A stretch of 64,000 nt of DNA. It comes from Pelomonas sp965229315. GTDB taxonomy: Bacteria > Pseudomonadota > Gammaproteobacteria > Burkholderiales > Burkholderiaceae_C. The position numbers and the translations under genes are program-made. Each line of letters begins with the position of its first letter. The stretch's first letter is position 1. Below are positions 24,652 to 33,271 of this stretch, piece after piece. Location of the stretch: positions 3,968,001 through 4,032,000 of the forward strand of contig NZ_CBDDJA010000002.1 in NCBI RefSeq assembly GCF_965229315.1, written 5' to 3'. The notes beneath the pieces are model-generated. The model had not been told where the DNA came from, did not search any database, and worked only from the letters and a program-made list of their open reading frames with translations.

Positions 24652-25350
24652 TCAGCCCGCGCGGCGGCGGCGGGCGACCAGGCTGACCGCGGCCAGGCCG
24701 GCGAGCATCAGCGCGTAGGTGTGCGGCTCGGGGATGGGCGCGGTGTCGGGAATGGCGGTGCCGCTGAACAGCACGTTGTCGTAGCGGATGGTGCCGCCCG
24801 TGCCGTAGCTGGAGCCCGTGCCGGTGGCGGCGTAGGCGCTGGTGCCCGGGGCGAAGCTGGCCAGCAGCTGGACGCCGAACAGCGGGTTGTCGTTGGCGCC
24901 GGTGATGCTGCTGAAGTCGAACGTGATGCCCGAGACGAACGTGGTCGACGCGGCCGCCGGCATCTGGAAGGTGGTGGCGAAGGTCCAGGTGTCGCCGCCG
25001 TCCAGCGTGTACTGCAGCGTCGTCCAGGCCGAGGCCGTGGCGCTGTTGCGCTGGGCGAAGGTCAGCACGATGTCGGTGTAGCCCGAGGTATCGACGTCAT
25101 ATTCCACGCCGCGCGTCAGGTTGCCCGCGCCCTGTGCGGCGTAGGTGGCGGTGTTGAGGGCCTGGTTGGTCACGCCGCCAGCAAAGCTGGTGACGATGCC
25201 GCCGATGGCGGCGAATGACGCGCCGTTGGCGCTTTGGGTTTGCTTGGTGGTGGTGGGCGTGGCGCTGTAGTCCCACAGGGCGACGATGTCGGCATGGGCG
25301 GCGAAGCTGGTGGCCACGAGGGCGGCGAGGGCGATGGAGCGGATTTGCAT
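24652..25350 (-). CDS. PEP-CTERM sorting-signal protein
   Basis: 232 residues. An N-terminal signal peptide is cleaved near SFAAHA-D (21). The body is Gly/Thr/Ala-rich beta-sheet sequence without a known enzyme motif. The C-terminus (206-232) is a canonical PEP-CTERM signal: IPEPHTYALM, a hydrophobic LAGLAAVSLV segment and a basic ARRRR tail. Such proteins are processed by an exosortase encoded elsewhere in the genome and usually belong to the exopolysaccharide matrix. The gene lies 55 bp upstream of the PHP lipoprotein gene in the same direction. Confidence 0.88.
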   Translation of the reverse strand: MQIRSIALAALVATSFAAHADIVALWDYSATPTTTKQTQSANGASFAAIGGIVTSFAGGVTNQALNTATYAAQGAGNLTRGVEYDVDTSGYTDIVLTFAQRNSATASAWTTLQYTLDGGDTWTFATTFQMPAAASTTFVSGITFDFSSITGANDNPLFGVQLLASFAPGTSAYAATGTGSSYGTGGTIRYDNVLFSGTAIPDTAPIPEPHTYALMLAGLAAVSLVARRRRAG

Positions 25351-25639
25351 GGTGGCGTGGTTAGGAAGTGCAGATGGCGAGCGCCGAGACCCCTTCCCGA
25401 CGCGCGGCGCGAGCGTAGTGACGCTTTTTTACGGAGTAGGAAAGATTTCGTGAAGCACTCGGGCATTGCGTCCGTGCGCAGGTGGGCCACCGGCCCGCAA
25501 ACCCGCGTCGCTCCTGGGGATCACGCTGTTTTTCAGCTTGGCAAGGGGACCTGCACCCTCCCGCATTCGCGGGGGATGCCATCCGCATTCCCGTTGCAAC
25601 GGCGACACGCTTTCGGGTCCGCGGGCCGGCCCGCCGCCG

Positions 25640-26581
25640 TCAGGCGCCCGGGTCGGGCATCCGGTAGGCCAACACCTTCAGCGCCCGCTCGGGCGACACG
25701 TCCGTGAACGCGGCCGGGTTGGCCACGCGCCCGGCGAACACCAGCTCGGGGGCGTGCTCGGCCACCGCATCGCGCAGGAAGTCCACGCCCAGCTCCGGCG
25801 CGTTCAGGCACAGCAGCGCCTGCCCGCCCGGCGCCAGCAGCCCGGGCAGCCGCCGCGCCAGGCGCGCGTAGTCCTTGCTGGCGACGAAGCTGCCCTTCTG
25901 GAAGCTGGGCGGGTCGCAGATGACGAGGTCGTACGGGCCGCCCCGCGTCAGCTTGCCCCAGGAGTTGAAGATGTCATGGGCCAGGAACTTCGCGCCGGCC
26001 TTCACGCCGTTGAGCTCATGGTTGGTGCGGCCGGTCGCCAGCGCACCGGAGGCCATGTCGACGTTGACCACCTCGGCCGCGCCCGCCTGCAGCGCGACCA
26101 CCGAGAACGCGCAGGTGTAGGCGAACAGGTTCAGCACCTTGGCGCCGGGCACCACGTGCCCGCGCACCCAGCGCCGACCCTCGGCCATGTCCAGGAACAG
26201 GCCGTGGTTCTGGCCGCGCAGCAGGTGCACGAGGTAGCGGGTACCCGGCGCACCGGCCTCCGCGACGACGTGCGGCTCGGGCACGGCGCCCGCCATCAGG
26301 CGCGTCTCGACGCGGCCGCCTTCCTGGCGGCACTGGAGCACCCAGCTGAGCGCCGGGCCCTCGGGGGCGATCGCCTGCCAGCGCCGGGCCAGCGCGTCGC
26401 CGACCACGGCCACCTGCGCCTCGGGCAAGGGCTTGAAGCTGGTCAGCAGCAGCACCGGCGGGTAGGCGTCCAGCGTCAGGTGCTCGCAGCCGGGATGCAG
26501 GCCGCCGCGGCCGTGGAACAGGCGCTGGGCATCCGTGGGCATCCCGGCCAGGGCGGCGATGGTGTCGAGCAAGGCTTGCAT
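25640..26581 (-). CDS. RlmI/RlmK-like class I SAM methyltransferase
   Basis: 313 residues. The Rossmann core has the AdoMet motif VLNLFAYTCAFSVVA (149-163), acidic VVNVDM and the motif IV DPPSFQKG (223-230), as in RlmI/RlmK/YccW-type 5-methylcytosine rRNA methyltransferases. The N-terminal 130 residues form the EEHD-like domain; a PUA domain is absent. RNA methylation is the likely activity, but the target base is not determined. ATG 26581 is 33 bp from the divergent glutaminase start, so the two genes have overlapping promoter regions. Confidence 0.8.
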   Translation of the reverse strand: MQALLDTIAALAGMPTDAQRLFHGRGGLHPGCEHLTLDAYPPVLLLTSFKPLPEAQVAVVGDALARRWQAIAPEGPALSWVLQCRQEGGRVETRLMAGAVPEPHVVAEAGAPGTRYLVHLLRGQNHGLFLDMAEGRRWVRGHVVPGAKVLNLFAYTCAFSVVALQAGAAEVVNVDMASGALATGRTNHELNGVKAGAKFLAHDIFNSWGKLTRGGPYDLVICDPPSFQKGSFVASKDYARLARRLPGLLAPGGQALLCLNAPELGVDFLRDAVAEHAPELVFAGRVANPAAFTDVSPERALKVLAYRMPDPGA

Positions 26582-26614
26582 GGGGGGCGATTGTCCCGGG
26601 CCAGAATGGCCGCC

Positions 26615-27529
26615 ATGGACTTCCAAGCGATCCTCGACGACATCGACGCCGAACTGCGGCCGCTGCTGGCCACGGCCGGCGGCACGGTCGCCAGCTACAT
26701 CCCGGCGCTGGCGCGGGTGTCGCCACGCCAGTTCGGCATCGCGCTGCGCACCTGCGCGGGCGAAACGGCCGCGGCCGGCGACAGCGCCGTGCCGTTCTCC
26801 ATCCAGAGCATGTCCAAGATGTTCTCGCTGACGCTGGCCATCCGCTCGCTGGACGAGGCGCTGTGGGACCGCATCGGCCGCGAGCCCTCGGGCAACGCGT
26901 TCAATTCGCTGGTGCAGCTGGAAACGGAGCGCGGCATCCCGCGCAACCCGTTCATCAATGCCGGCGCCATCGCCGTGGCGGACCGGCTGGTGTCGCTGGG
27001 CGCCGCCAAGGACGAGCTGCTGGCGCTGCTCGGCCGCTTGTGCGGCGAGCCCATCCACATCGACGCGGAGGTGGCGCAGTCCGAGGCGGACACGGGCTTT
27101 CGCAACCGCGCGCTGGCCAACTTCATGAAGAGCTTCGGCACGCTGGACAACGACGTGGCCACCGTGCTGGACGTCTATTTCAACCAGTGCGCCATTCGCA
27201 TGAGCTGCGAACAGGTGGCCTGCGCCGCGGGCTACCTGTGCCGCGACGGCCGGCATCCGCTGGCCGGCACGCCGGTGCTCAGCACGGCGCAGACGCGGCG
27301 CGTCAACGCGCTGATGCTGACCTGCGGCACCTACGACGCGGCCGGCGAGTTCGCCTTCCGCATCGGCCTGCCGTGCAAGAGCGGCGTGGGCGGCGGCATC
27401 ATCGCCGTCGTGCCGGACCGGCTGTCCCTGTGCGTGTGGTCGCCGGCGCTGGACCCGACCGGCAACTCGCTGCTGGGCCGCCGCGCGCTGGAGCTGTTCG
27501 TCGCGAAGACGGGGCTGTCCGTCTTCTAG
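26615..27529 (+). CDS. glsA: Glutaminase
   Basis: 304 residues, full-length serine-dependent beta-lactamase-like glutaminase converting L-glutamine to glutamate and ammonia. The Ser65-x-x-Lys68 dyad lies in FSIQSMSKMFSL. NPFINAGAIA and the C-terminal KSGVGGGIIAVVP segment are intact. ATG 26615 is used; an ATG nine bases upstream is also possible. It converges on the thioredoxin-like gene, with 7 bp between the stops. Confidence 0.93.
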   Translation: MDFQAILDDIDAELRPLLATAGGTVASYIPALARVSPRQFGIALRTCAGETAAAGDSAVPFSIQSMSKMFSLTLAIRSLDEALWDRIGREPSGNAFNSLVQLETERGIPRNPFINAGAIAVADRLVSLGAAKDELLALLGRLCGEPIHIDAEVAQSEADTGFRNRALANFMKSFGTLDNDVATVLDVYFNQCAIRMSCEQVACAAGYLCRDGRHPLAGTPVLSTAQTRRVNALMLTCGTYDAAGEFAFRIGLPCKSGVGGGIIAVVPDRLSLCVWSPALDPTGNSLLGRRALELFVAKTGLSVF

Positions 27530-27536
27530 CGCGAAC

Positions 27537-28148
27537 TCAACTGGCGTACTTGACGCTGCAGCCGTAAGGCCGCGTCGACGCCTTCTCGACCTTCTTGCCG
27601 GCAGCCACGGCGGCCAGTGCTTCCTTCACATAGGGCTCGGCCCTGGCAATGTCGGCCTTGTCGGCGGTGGCCAGGCTGTCGATGCCGCCCTTGTAGGCCA
27701 GCGTGCCGTCTGCCTTGATGACGTACAGGTGCGGCGTCGTCTGCGCGCCGTAAAGCTTGCCCAGGTCGCCCTTGGGGTCCAGCAACGTGGCCGCAGGCAC
27801 GGCGCTGCGGTCGGCATTGAGCTTTTGCGCCGTGGCGCCGTCGACAAAGCCCTGCTGGCCAGGCGCCGACGAGATGACCTGCAGCCACACCACGCCCTGG
27901 GCCGCGGCGTCCTTCTGCTGCGCCTGCATGTTGCCGCTGCCGTAGTGCTTCTTCACGTAGGGGCAGTCGTGGTTGGTCCACTCCAGCACGACGGTCTTGC
28001 CCTTGTAGTCGGCCAGGGACACCGTCTTGCCATCGGCCGTCACGGCCGAGAAGGCAGGCGCGGGTGCATCGACGGTGGCGGCGGCATGGGCGAAGGCCGG
28101 CGCGGCGATGGCGGCGACGATCAGCGTGCGGCGAAGCAGTTTCATCAT
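27537..28148 (-). CDS. Thioredoxin-fold redoxin, exported
   Basis: 203 residues. Signal peptide MMKLLRRTLIVAAIAAPAFAHA, then a redoxin/AhpC-TSA fold: GKTVSLADYKGKTVVLEW, DCPYVKKHYG (a single Cys62 where CxxC would be) and PHLYVIKADGTLAYKGGID. With one active-site Cys it behaves like a peroxiredoxin-type or mixed-disulfide partner rather than a CxxC oxidoreductase. Its ATG overlaps the dsbD stop (ATGA), so it is coupled to DsbD and probably receives electrons from it in the periplasm. Confidence 0.85.
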   Translation of the reverse strand: MMKLLRRTLIVAAIAAPAFAHAAATVDAPAPAFSAVTADGKTVSLADYKGKTVVLEWTNHDCPYVKKHYGSGNMQAQQKDAAAQGVVWLQVISSAPGQQGFVDGATAQKLNADRSAVPAATLLDPKGDLGKLYGAQTTPHLYVIKADGTLAYKGGIDSLATADKADIARAEPYVKEALAAVAAGKKVEKASTRPYGCSVKYAS

Positions 28149-30256
28149 GTCGAACTCCGGGAGGTCGTGGCGGATGGGGGTGAAGAGACGGCCTCGACGA
28201 CGAGGCCGGGCGTGAGGATCTGCGGCAGCACCTGGGCCTCGGCGGCGCCCGGCGCGTAATACAGGTACAGCGGCACGCCGGAGCGGCCATGGGCCTTCAG
28301 CACGGCGGTGATCTTCGGGTCCTCGCGCGTCCAGTCGCCCTTCAGATACACGACGCCGGCCTTGGCGAAGGCCTCGTGCACCTCGGGGCGCGACAACGCG
28401 ACGCGCTCGTTGACGAGGCAGGAGATGCACCAGGCGGCCGTGAGGTTCACGAACACCGGCTTGTTCTGGCCGCGCAGCTCCGCCAGGCGCTCGCTGCTGA
28501 AGGCCTCCGTCGATTCGCCCGCCGTGCGCACGTCGGCCGACACCGGCTTGATCCAGGTCGCCACGCCCAGCGCCATCACGATGCTGACAACAGCCGCGCC
28601 GGTGCCCAGCGCGCTCGCGCCGCTGGCGTTGCGCCACCACAGGCCGAAGGCCATCAGCACCAGGCCGCCCAGCGCCAGCGCCACGCCGTCCGGCCCGGCC
28701 TGCTGGGCCAGCACCCACAGCAGCCAGACGACGGCCGCGTACATCGGGAAGGCCAGGAACTGCTTGAATTTGTCCATCCACGCGCCGGGGCGCGGCAGCC
28801 AGCGCTGTGCGGCCGGCCAGAACGCCAGCACCAGGAAGGGCAGCGCCAGGCCCAGGCCCAGCGCCAGGAACACGGCGATCATCACCATGGCCGGCTGCGA
28901 CAGCGCGAACGCCAGCGCCGCGCCCATGAACGGCGCCGTGCACGGCGTGGCGACCACGGCCGCCAGCACGCCGGTGAAGAAGCTGCCGGCCAGGCCGTCG
29001 CGCGCGGCCAGGCCCGAGCCGATGCCGGTGATGCGGCCGCCGATCTCGAAGAAGCCCGACAGGCTCAGGCCCACGAGGAACAGCAGGTAGGCCACCACCA
29101 GCACGAACACCGGCGAATGGAACTGGAAGCCCCAGCCCACCTGCTGGCCGCCGGCACGCAGCGCGATCAGCACGGCCGCCAGCGCCAGGAAGCTGACCAG
29201 CACGCCGGCCGTGTAGGCCAGGCCCTCGGCCTTGTGGTTGCCCTTGTTCACCAGCGCCAGCGCCTTGATGGACAGCACCGGGAAGACGCAGGGCATCAGG
29301 TTCAGGATCAGCCCGCCCACCAGCGCCAGCGCCAGGGCGGGCAGCAGGCCCAGGTCGCTTTCGGGGGCGGGCGTGGCGGCGGCCGGTGCGGTGCCGGCGT
29401 CCGGGGCGCTGAAGTCGGCCGGGCCGGGGCCCTTGCCGGCGCCTTCGGGCATGGGCGCGGAGAGGGCCCAGGCCTGGTCGCCGGCACCGGTGGTCAACAC
29501 CAGCACGCCCGACAGCGGCTTGCCGGCGGCCACCGGCTCCTCGCCGGCCGGCACGTCCAGCGCCCAGCCGCCGCCCTCGGACTTCAGCGCCTGCGGTGCG
29601 CTGTGCGTGACGGCGCCCCACGTGTCGGCGAAGAAGTAGGCCTTGGTGACGCCGGGCGTCGGGCCGCTCAGGCGCACGCCTTGCGGCGCCGGCTTGATCT
29701 GCACGGCAAAGTTCGCCGGCTTGGGGATGAGGCCGCGCCATTCCTCGATCTGTGCCGCGTCGTCGCCGGCCTTGGCCGCGGCGGCCGACCCGACGACTGG
29801 CAAGTCCAGCCCGAGGCTCACCTGCTCGGGAATGCAGACATCCTTGCAGACCAGCCAGCGCACCTCGGCGGTGGGCTTGAAGCGGCTGCCGGCCTTGGCA
29901 TCGGCCGGCACGGTCAGCTCGACCAGCAGCGCCGCGCGGCCCTCGTAGCCGTAGTTGACCAGCGGGCCGATGGGCTGCACGGTGGGCGTGGGCCACTGGA
30001 TGGGGCCGGCCTCGGCGCCCATCCAGTCGATGCTGGTCGCCTGGCCGGAGTCGCCCGGGTTGATCCAGTACGTGTGCCAGTGCGACTTGATGTTCTGTTC
30101 CAGCGCCACGGTGAAGCGCTGGCCCGGCGCCACCGTGGACTGGCTGGACACCAGGCGGGCCTGCACGTGTTCGGTGGCAGCCTGCGGCGGCGCCGCCAGG
30201 GCCAGCAGGGGGGCGGCCAGAAGGGCCGGGATCAGGGGGCGCAGGAACGACAACAT
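28145..30256 (-). CDS. dsbD: Thiol:disulfide interchange protein DsbD (ScsB-like N-terminus)
   Basis: 703 residues. Signal peptide, then a periplasmic alpha-like domain with WHTYWINPGDSG and Cys137-x3-Cys141 (VCKDVCIPEQ). A central eight-helix electron-transfer domain carries redox cysteines in NLMPCVFPVLSIK and ATPCTAPFMG. The C-terminal thioredoxin domain has Cys610-x2-Cys613 (AAWCISCL). It moves electrons from cytoplasmic thioredoxin to periplasmic thiol partners. It is the third gene of a minus-strand operon and overlaps the following thioredoxin-like gene by 4 bp; 9 nt separate it from the DTW gene. Confidence 0.93.
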   Translation of the reverse strand: MLSFLRPLIPALLAAPLLALAAPPQAATEHVQARLVSSQSTVAPGQRFTVALEQNIKSHWHTYWINPGDSGQATSIDWMGAEAGPIQWPTPTVQPIGPLVNYGYEGRAALLVELTVPADAKAGSRFKPTAEVRWLVCKDVCIPEQVSLGLDLPVVGSAAAAKAGDDAAQIEEWRGLIPKPANFAVQIKPAPQGVRLSGPTPGVTKAYFFADTWGAVTHSAPQALKSEGGGWALDVPAGEEPVAAGKPLSGVLVLTTGAGDQAWALSAPMPEGAGKGPGPADFSAPDAGTAPAAATPAPESDLGLLPALALALVGGLILNLMPCVFPVLSIKALALVNKGNHKAEGLAYTAGVLVSFLALAAVLIALRAGGQQVGWGFQFHSPVFVLVVAYLLFLVGLSLSGFFEIGGRITGIGSGLAARDGLAGSFFTGVLAAVVATPCTAPFMGAALAFALSQPAMVMIAVFLALGLGLALPFLVLAFWPAAQRWLPRPGAWMDKFKQFLAFPMYAAVVWLLWVLAQQAGPDGVALALGGLVLMAFGLWWRNASGASALGTGAAVVSIVMALGVATWIKPVSADVRTAGESTEAFSSERLAELRGQNKPVFVNLTAAWCISCLVNERVALSRPEVHEAFAKAGVVYLKGDWTREDPKITAVLKAHGRSGVPLYLYYAPGAAEAQVLPQILTPGLVVEAVSSPPSATTSRSST

Positions 30257-30265
30257 CCCGCCATG

Positions 30266-30820
30266 CTAGGCCAAACCGGTTTTCCCCCGGTTCGTCATGC
30301 CCGTGCGGACGAATTCGTCGAACGCTGCCCACAGCGGATCGAAGCGTTCTGGCTGGCCTTCCAGCAGCGCCAGCGCGTGCAGGCCGGCCTCCAGCGTGGA
30401 CAGCTGCCCCGGGCGATGGGCGCGGCGGATCGCATAGCGGCCGGGCTGCACGGGCAGCGCCAGTCGGGGCAGCGCGGCCAGCCAGGGGTTGGCGGCCAGC
30501 AGGCGCCGGCTCTGGCGCCAGTTGCCGTCCAGCAGGATCAACCGATCCACGTCGGTCGGCGCCAGCGGCGCGCCTTCACCTGGATAGAGCAGCGCGGTTC
30601 CGGGGCTGGCCAGCGCCGCATCGAACACCTCGCCGCGCAGCAACTGCGCCGCCGGGCTCAGCCCCAGGGTCAGGAAGGCGGTGGTGTTCTTGGCATGTCC
30701 GGCCTCCACCGGGTGCTGCAGGATCAGCAGCCGGGTGCTCACCGCCACCGGCGGCGGCAGCGTGGTGCACAGGCAGGTGCAGGCCGGCCGCTCGCAGCGC
30801 GGGCAGACCGCGCGGGGCAT
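30266..30820 (-). CDS. tRNA-uridine aminocarboxypropyltransferase (DTW domain)
   Basis: 184 residues. The N-terminal zinc ribbon CPRCERPACTCLC (6-18) and LILQHPVEAGHAKNT lead to LLDGNWRQSRRLLAANP, where the family's DTW reads DGNW, and QLSTLEAG. This matches TapT/TuaA enzymes that place an acp3 group on U47 of tRNA using S-adenosylmethionine. The open frame extends upstream to 30901, but the zinc motif starts just after the ATG at 30820 and that ATG is 10 bp after the preceding stop. Confidence 0.87.
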   Translation of the reverse strand: MPRAVCPRCERPACTCLCTTLPPPVAVSTRLLILQHPVEAGHAKNTTAFLTLGLSPAAQLLRGEVFDAALASPGTALLYPGEGAPLAPTDVDRLILLDGNWRQSRRLLAANPWLAALPRLALPVQPGRYAIRRAHRPGQLSTLEAGLHALALLEGQPERFDPLWAAFDEFVRTGMTNRGKTGLA

Positions 30821-30830
30821 CAGCGCCGGC

Positions 30831-31415
30831 TCAACGGATCGGCGGCGACAGCGTGGCCGGCGCGACCGTCGACGCGCCGCTGTCCGGGCCGGCGTCGGCA
30901 TCGGCCGCGTCCTGGCCCGCCTGCTCGCGGCGGCGGGAGCGCGTGGTAGGCAGGCTCAACTGCCGCTTCTGAGCCATCTTCCCGGCCAGCCAGACACCGC
31001 CGACGATGCCGAAGATGTTCAGCGCGCCGAACAGCGGCGCGGCGTTGGACGACAGCACCATGCTCTGCAGCGGCGCCGAGTAGGACCGCGGCTTCAGCGC
31101 GAAGCTGAAGGCACCGAAGATCAGCCAGCCCGCCCAAGCCACGCCGACGCCGGACATCATCCAGGCGACGTAGGGCCGGTGGCGGCGGCGCGCCGGACGC
31201 AGCGTCAGGTACGCCCAGATCGTCGCGACGATGAACAGCGCCACGACGATGGCGATGGCCTCGCCCAGCATGACGGGCAGCGTGTTGCGGCCACCCAGCG
31301 ACGCGTAGACCTGCCGCGGCAGGCCGATGCCGGCGTACTTCATCGCCGCACCTGCACCAAAACAGTACAGCAGGACGCCGGAGGCGAAGGCAATGGAGCG
31401 GCGGGCGGCTTTCAT
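30831..31415 (-). CDS. Conserved four-helix membrane protein
   Basis: 194 residues. Four hydrophobic segments are visible at about 7-25, 45-68, 80-104 and 120-142, with a polar 50-residue C-terminal tail. I recognise no domain. It is the first gene of the operon with the DTW enzyme, DsbD and the redoxin, 10 nt before the DTW start. The tail's charged KRQLSLPTTRSRRREQ stretch should be cytoplasmic. Confidence 0.7.
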   Translation of the reverse strand: MKAARRSIAFASGVLLYCFGAGAAMKYAGIGLPRQVYASLGGRNTLPVMLGEAIAIVVALFIVATIWAYLTLRPARRRHRPYVAWMMSGVGVAWAGWLIFGAFSFALKPRSYSAPLQSMVLSSNAAPLFGALNIFGIVGGVWLAGKMAQKRQLSLPTTRSRRREQAGQDAADADAGPDSGASTVAPATLSPPIR

Positions 31416-31473
31416 GGGGCCGCATTCTCGGCGCTGGCGACGCGACGGGGCCGGGAGGATTTCCCGACCGGAC

Positions 31474-31511
31474 AAAACAAAGCCCGCCGTCCGAGGGCCG
31501 GACGGCGGGCT
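31474..31511 (-). terminator. Rho-independent terminator
   Basis: AGCCCGCCGTCC (31481-31492) pairs with GGACGGCGGGCT (31500-31511) over 12 bp. On the minus strand it is followed by TTTGTTTTG. It lies 22 bp after the stop of the small ORF at 31534 and ahead of the operon starting at 31415. Confidence 0.85.
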
Positions 31512-31533
31512 GGAGACTCGCAGCGGCCGCTGC

Positions 31534-31707
31534 TCAGCGCTTGCGGTCGAAGCGCATCGCGCGGGCCAGACCCCGGCGCTCGCCGCTGTAGAAGCCGGTG
31601 TCGAAGGCTTCGTGCTTGCGGCCCTTGTCGGCGCTCCAGTCCAGGCCCATCTCCGGCACAGGGAGGCGGCGGGGCTGCGGTTCGGTACGGGAGTGAATCT
31701 TCATCAT
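31534..31707 (-). CDS. Small hypothetical protein
   Basis: 57 residues, basic and polar, with MKIHSRTEPQPRRLPVPEMG near the start and an arginine-rich end (GLARAMRFDRKR). No family is recognised. It is supported by its own strong terminator directly downstream and by its divergent position 152 bp from the aminopeptidase start. MMK offers two adjacent ATG starts. Function unknown. Confidence 0.5.
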   Translation of the reverse strand: MMKIHSRTEPQPRRLPVPEMGLDWSADKGRKHEAFDTGFYSGERRGLARAMRFDRKR

Positions 31708-31859
31708 GGCTGTCTGGCCTGTCTTGCTTGTCTCGCGGCCCGAAAGCGGCGCGATTGGGAGCACAACGCCGCCCCTAGGATGGCGGTTGACAAGCCGGTC
31801 ACACTTCTTTGCAAGTTGATGTGCCGACAATGCCGGCTTCCCGAATTCCAGGATCCGTC

Positions 31860-33239
31860 ATGACCGTCCAGTTGAAGAAGACCCTTCCGTCCAAGGCCAC
31901 GCCCATCATCGCGGTCGACCGCGCCGCCTTCCAGGCGCTGGCGGCGAGCCTGCCCGCGGCCACGCGCGAGTGGCTGACGACGGTCGGCTTCGTCGGCGCC
32001 GCCGACACCCACGCGCTGGTGCCGGGCGCCGATGGCCGCCTGGCCCAGGTCTTCGCCGGTGTCGCGCACACCGCCCACCCGTTCGCGCTGAGCCACCTGC
32101 CGCTGGCGCTGCCGGAGGGCGTCTACAAGCTCGACGACGCCGGGCTGGCGCTGCTGCCCGAGTGCGCGGCGATGTCCTGGGAGCTGGGCGGCTACCGCTT
32201 CGACCTCTACAAGCAGCCCAAGCGCGCCCCCGCCACGCTGATGCTCAAGCCCGGCGCCGACGCCGAACGCGGCCTGGCCATGGCGACCGCCATCGTGGCG
32301 ACGCGCGACCTGGTCAACACGCCGGCCGAGCACATGGGCCCCGCCGAGTTGGCCGGCGCCGCCAAGGCGCTGGCCAGGCAGTACGGCGCGACGTTCTCGG
32401 AAGTCGTCGGCGACGCGCTGCTGAAGAAGAACTTCCCCAGCATCCACGCGGTCGGCCGCGCGAGCATGCGCTCACCTCGCCTGATCGAGGTGAACTGGGG
32501 CAACCCCAAGCACCCCAGGCTGGCGCTGGTCGGCAAGGGCGTCTGCTTCGACACCGGCGGCCTGAACATCAAGGGCGGCGAGGGCATGCGCCAGATGAAG
32601 AAGGACATGGGCGGCGCGGCCAACGCGCTGGGCCTGGCCACGCTCATCATGGCCTTCAAGCTGCCGGTGCGGCTGCAACTGCTGATCCCGGCGGTCGAGA
32701 ACTCGATCTCGGGCAATGCCTACCGGCCGGGTGACGTCATCAAGACACGCAAGGGCCTGCACATCGAGATCGGCAACACCGACGCCGAGGGCCGCGTGGT
32801 GCTGAGCGACGCGCTGGCCTATGCCGCCGAAGGCAAGCCCGACCTCGTCATCGACCTGGCCACGCTGACCGGCGCGGCGCGCGTGGCGTTGGGCGCGCAG
32901 TTGCCGGCGCTGTTCGCCAAGCACATGGACACGGCCCGCGACCTGGTGGACCTGGGCCTGAAGCTGGACGACCCGCTGTGGCACATGCCGCTGTGGGCGC
33001 CGTACCACGCCGGCATCGAGAGCAGCATCGGCGACATCGTCAACACGGGCAAAAGCGCGCTGGCCGGCGCCATCAATGCGGCGCTGTTCCTGGAAGACTT
33101 CCTGCCCGCCCAGCAGGACTGGCTGCACATCGACCTGTTCGCGTGGAACGACACGCCGCGCGCCGGGCGGCCGGTGGGCGGGGAGGCGCAGACGATCCGC
33201 ACGCTGCTGGCCTATCTGGAGCAGCGTTATTCAGCGTGA
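31860..33239 (+). CDS. Leucyl aminopeptidase family protein (M17)
   Basis: 459 residues, cytosolic dizinc/dimanganese aminopeptidase releasing N-terminal residues. The C-terminal catalytic domain shows GKGVCFDTGGLNIK, MKKDMGGAAN, the VENSISGNAYRPGD segment and the family signature NTDAEGRVVLSD, all intact. The N-terminal domain is shorter than in E. coli PepA, as in the PepB-like branch. ATG 31860 follows AGGATCC. Its 3' end faces the ProQ-type gene across 32 bp containing an 8-bp stem-loop (33245-33266) without a T-run. Confidence 0.92.
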   Translation: MTVQLKKTLPSKATPIIAVDRAAFQALAASLPAATREWLTTVGFVGAADTHALVPGADGRLAQVFAGVAHTAHPFALSHLPLALPEGVYKLDDAGLALLPECAAMSWELGGYRFDLYKQPKRAPATLMLKPGADAERGLAMATAIVATRDLVNTPAEHMGPAELAGAAKALARQYGATFSEVVGDALLKKNFPSIHAVGRASMRSPRLIEVNWGNPKHPRLALVGKGVCFDTGGLNIKGGEGMRQMKKDMGGAANALGLATLIMAFKLPVRLQLLIPAVENSISGNAYRPGDVIKTRKGLHIEIGNTDAEGRVVLSDALAYAAEGKPDLVIDLATLTGAARVALGAQLPALFAKHMDTARDLVDLGLKLDDPLWHMPLWAPYHAGIESSIGDIVNTGKSALAGAINAALFLEDFLPAQQDWLHIDLFAWNDTPRAGRPVGGEAQTIRTLLAYLEQRYSA

Positions 33240-33271
33240 CCCAACCGCGGCTCGTTGAAGCCGCGGGCTGA

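Noticed and set aside
28289..30949. 886-codon open frame on the plus strand
   Set aside because: Antisense to dsbD and the DTW gene, with shadow composition and no ribosome site or domain.
33245..33266. Stem-loop between the aminopeptidase and ProQ-type genes as a terminator
   Set aside because: The 8-bp stem CCGCGGCT/AGCCGCGG has no T-run on either strand, so it is mentioned only with the aminopeptidase gene.
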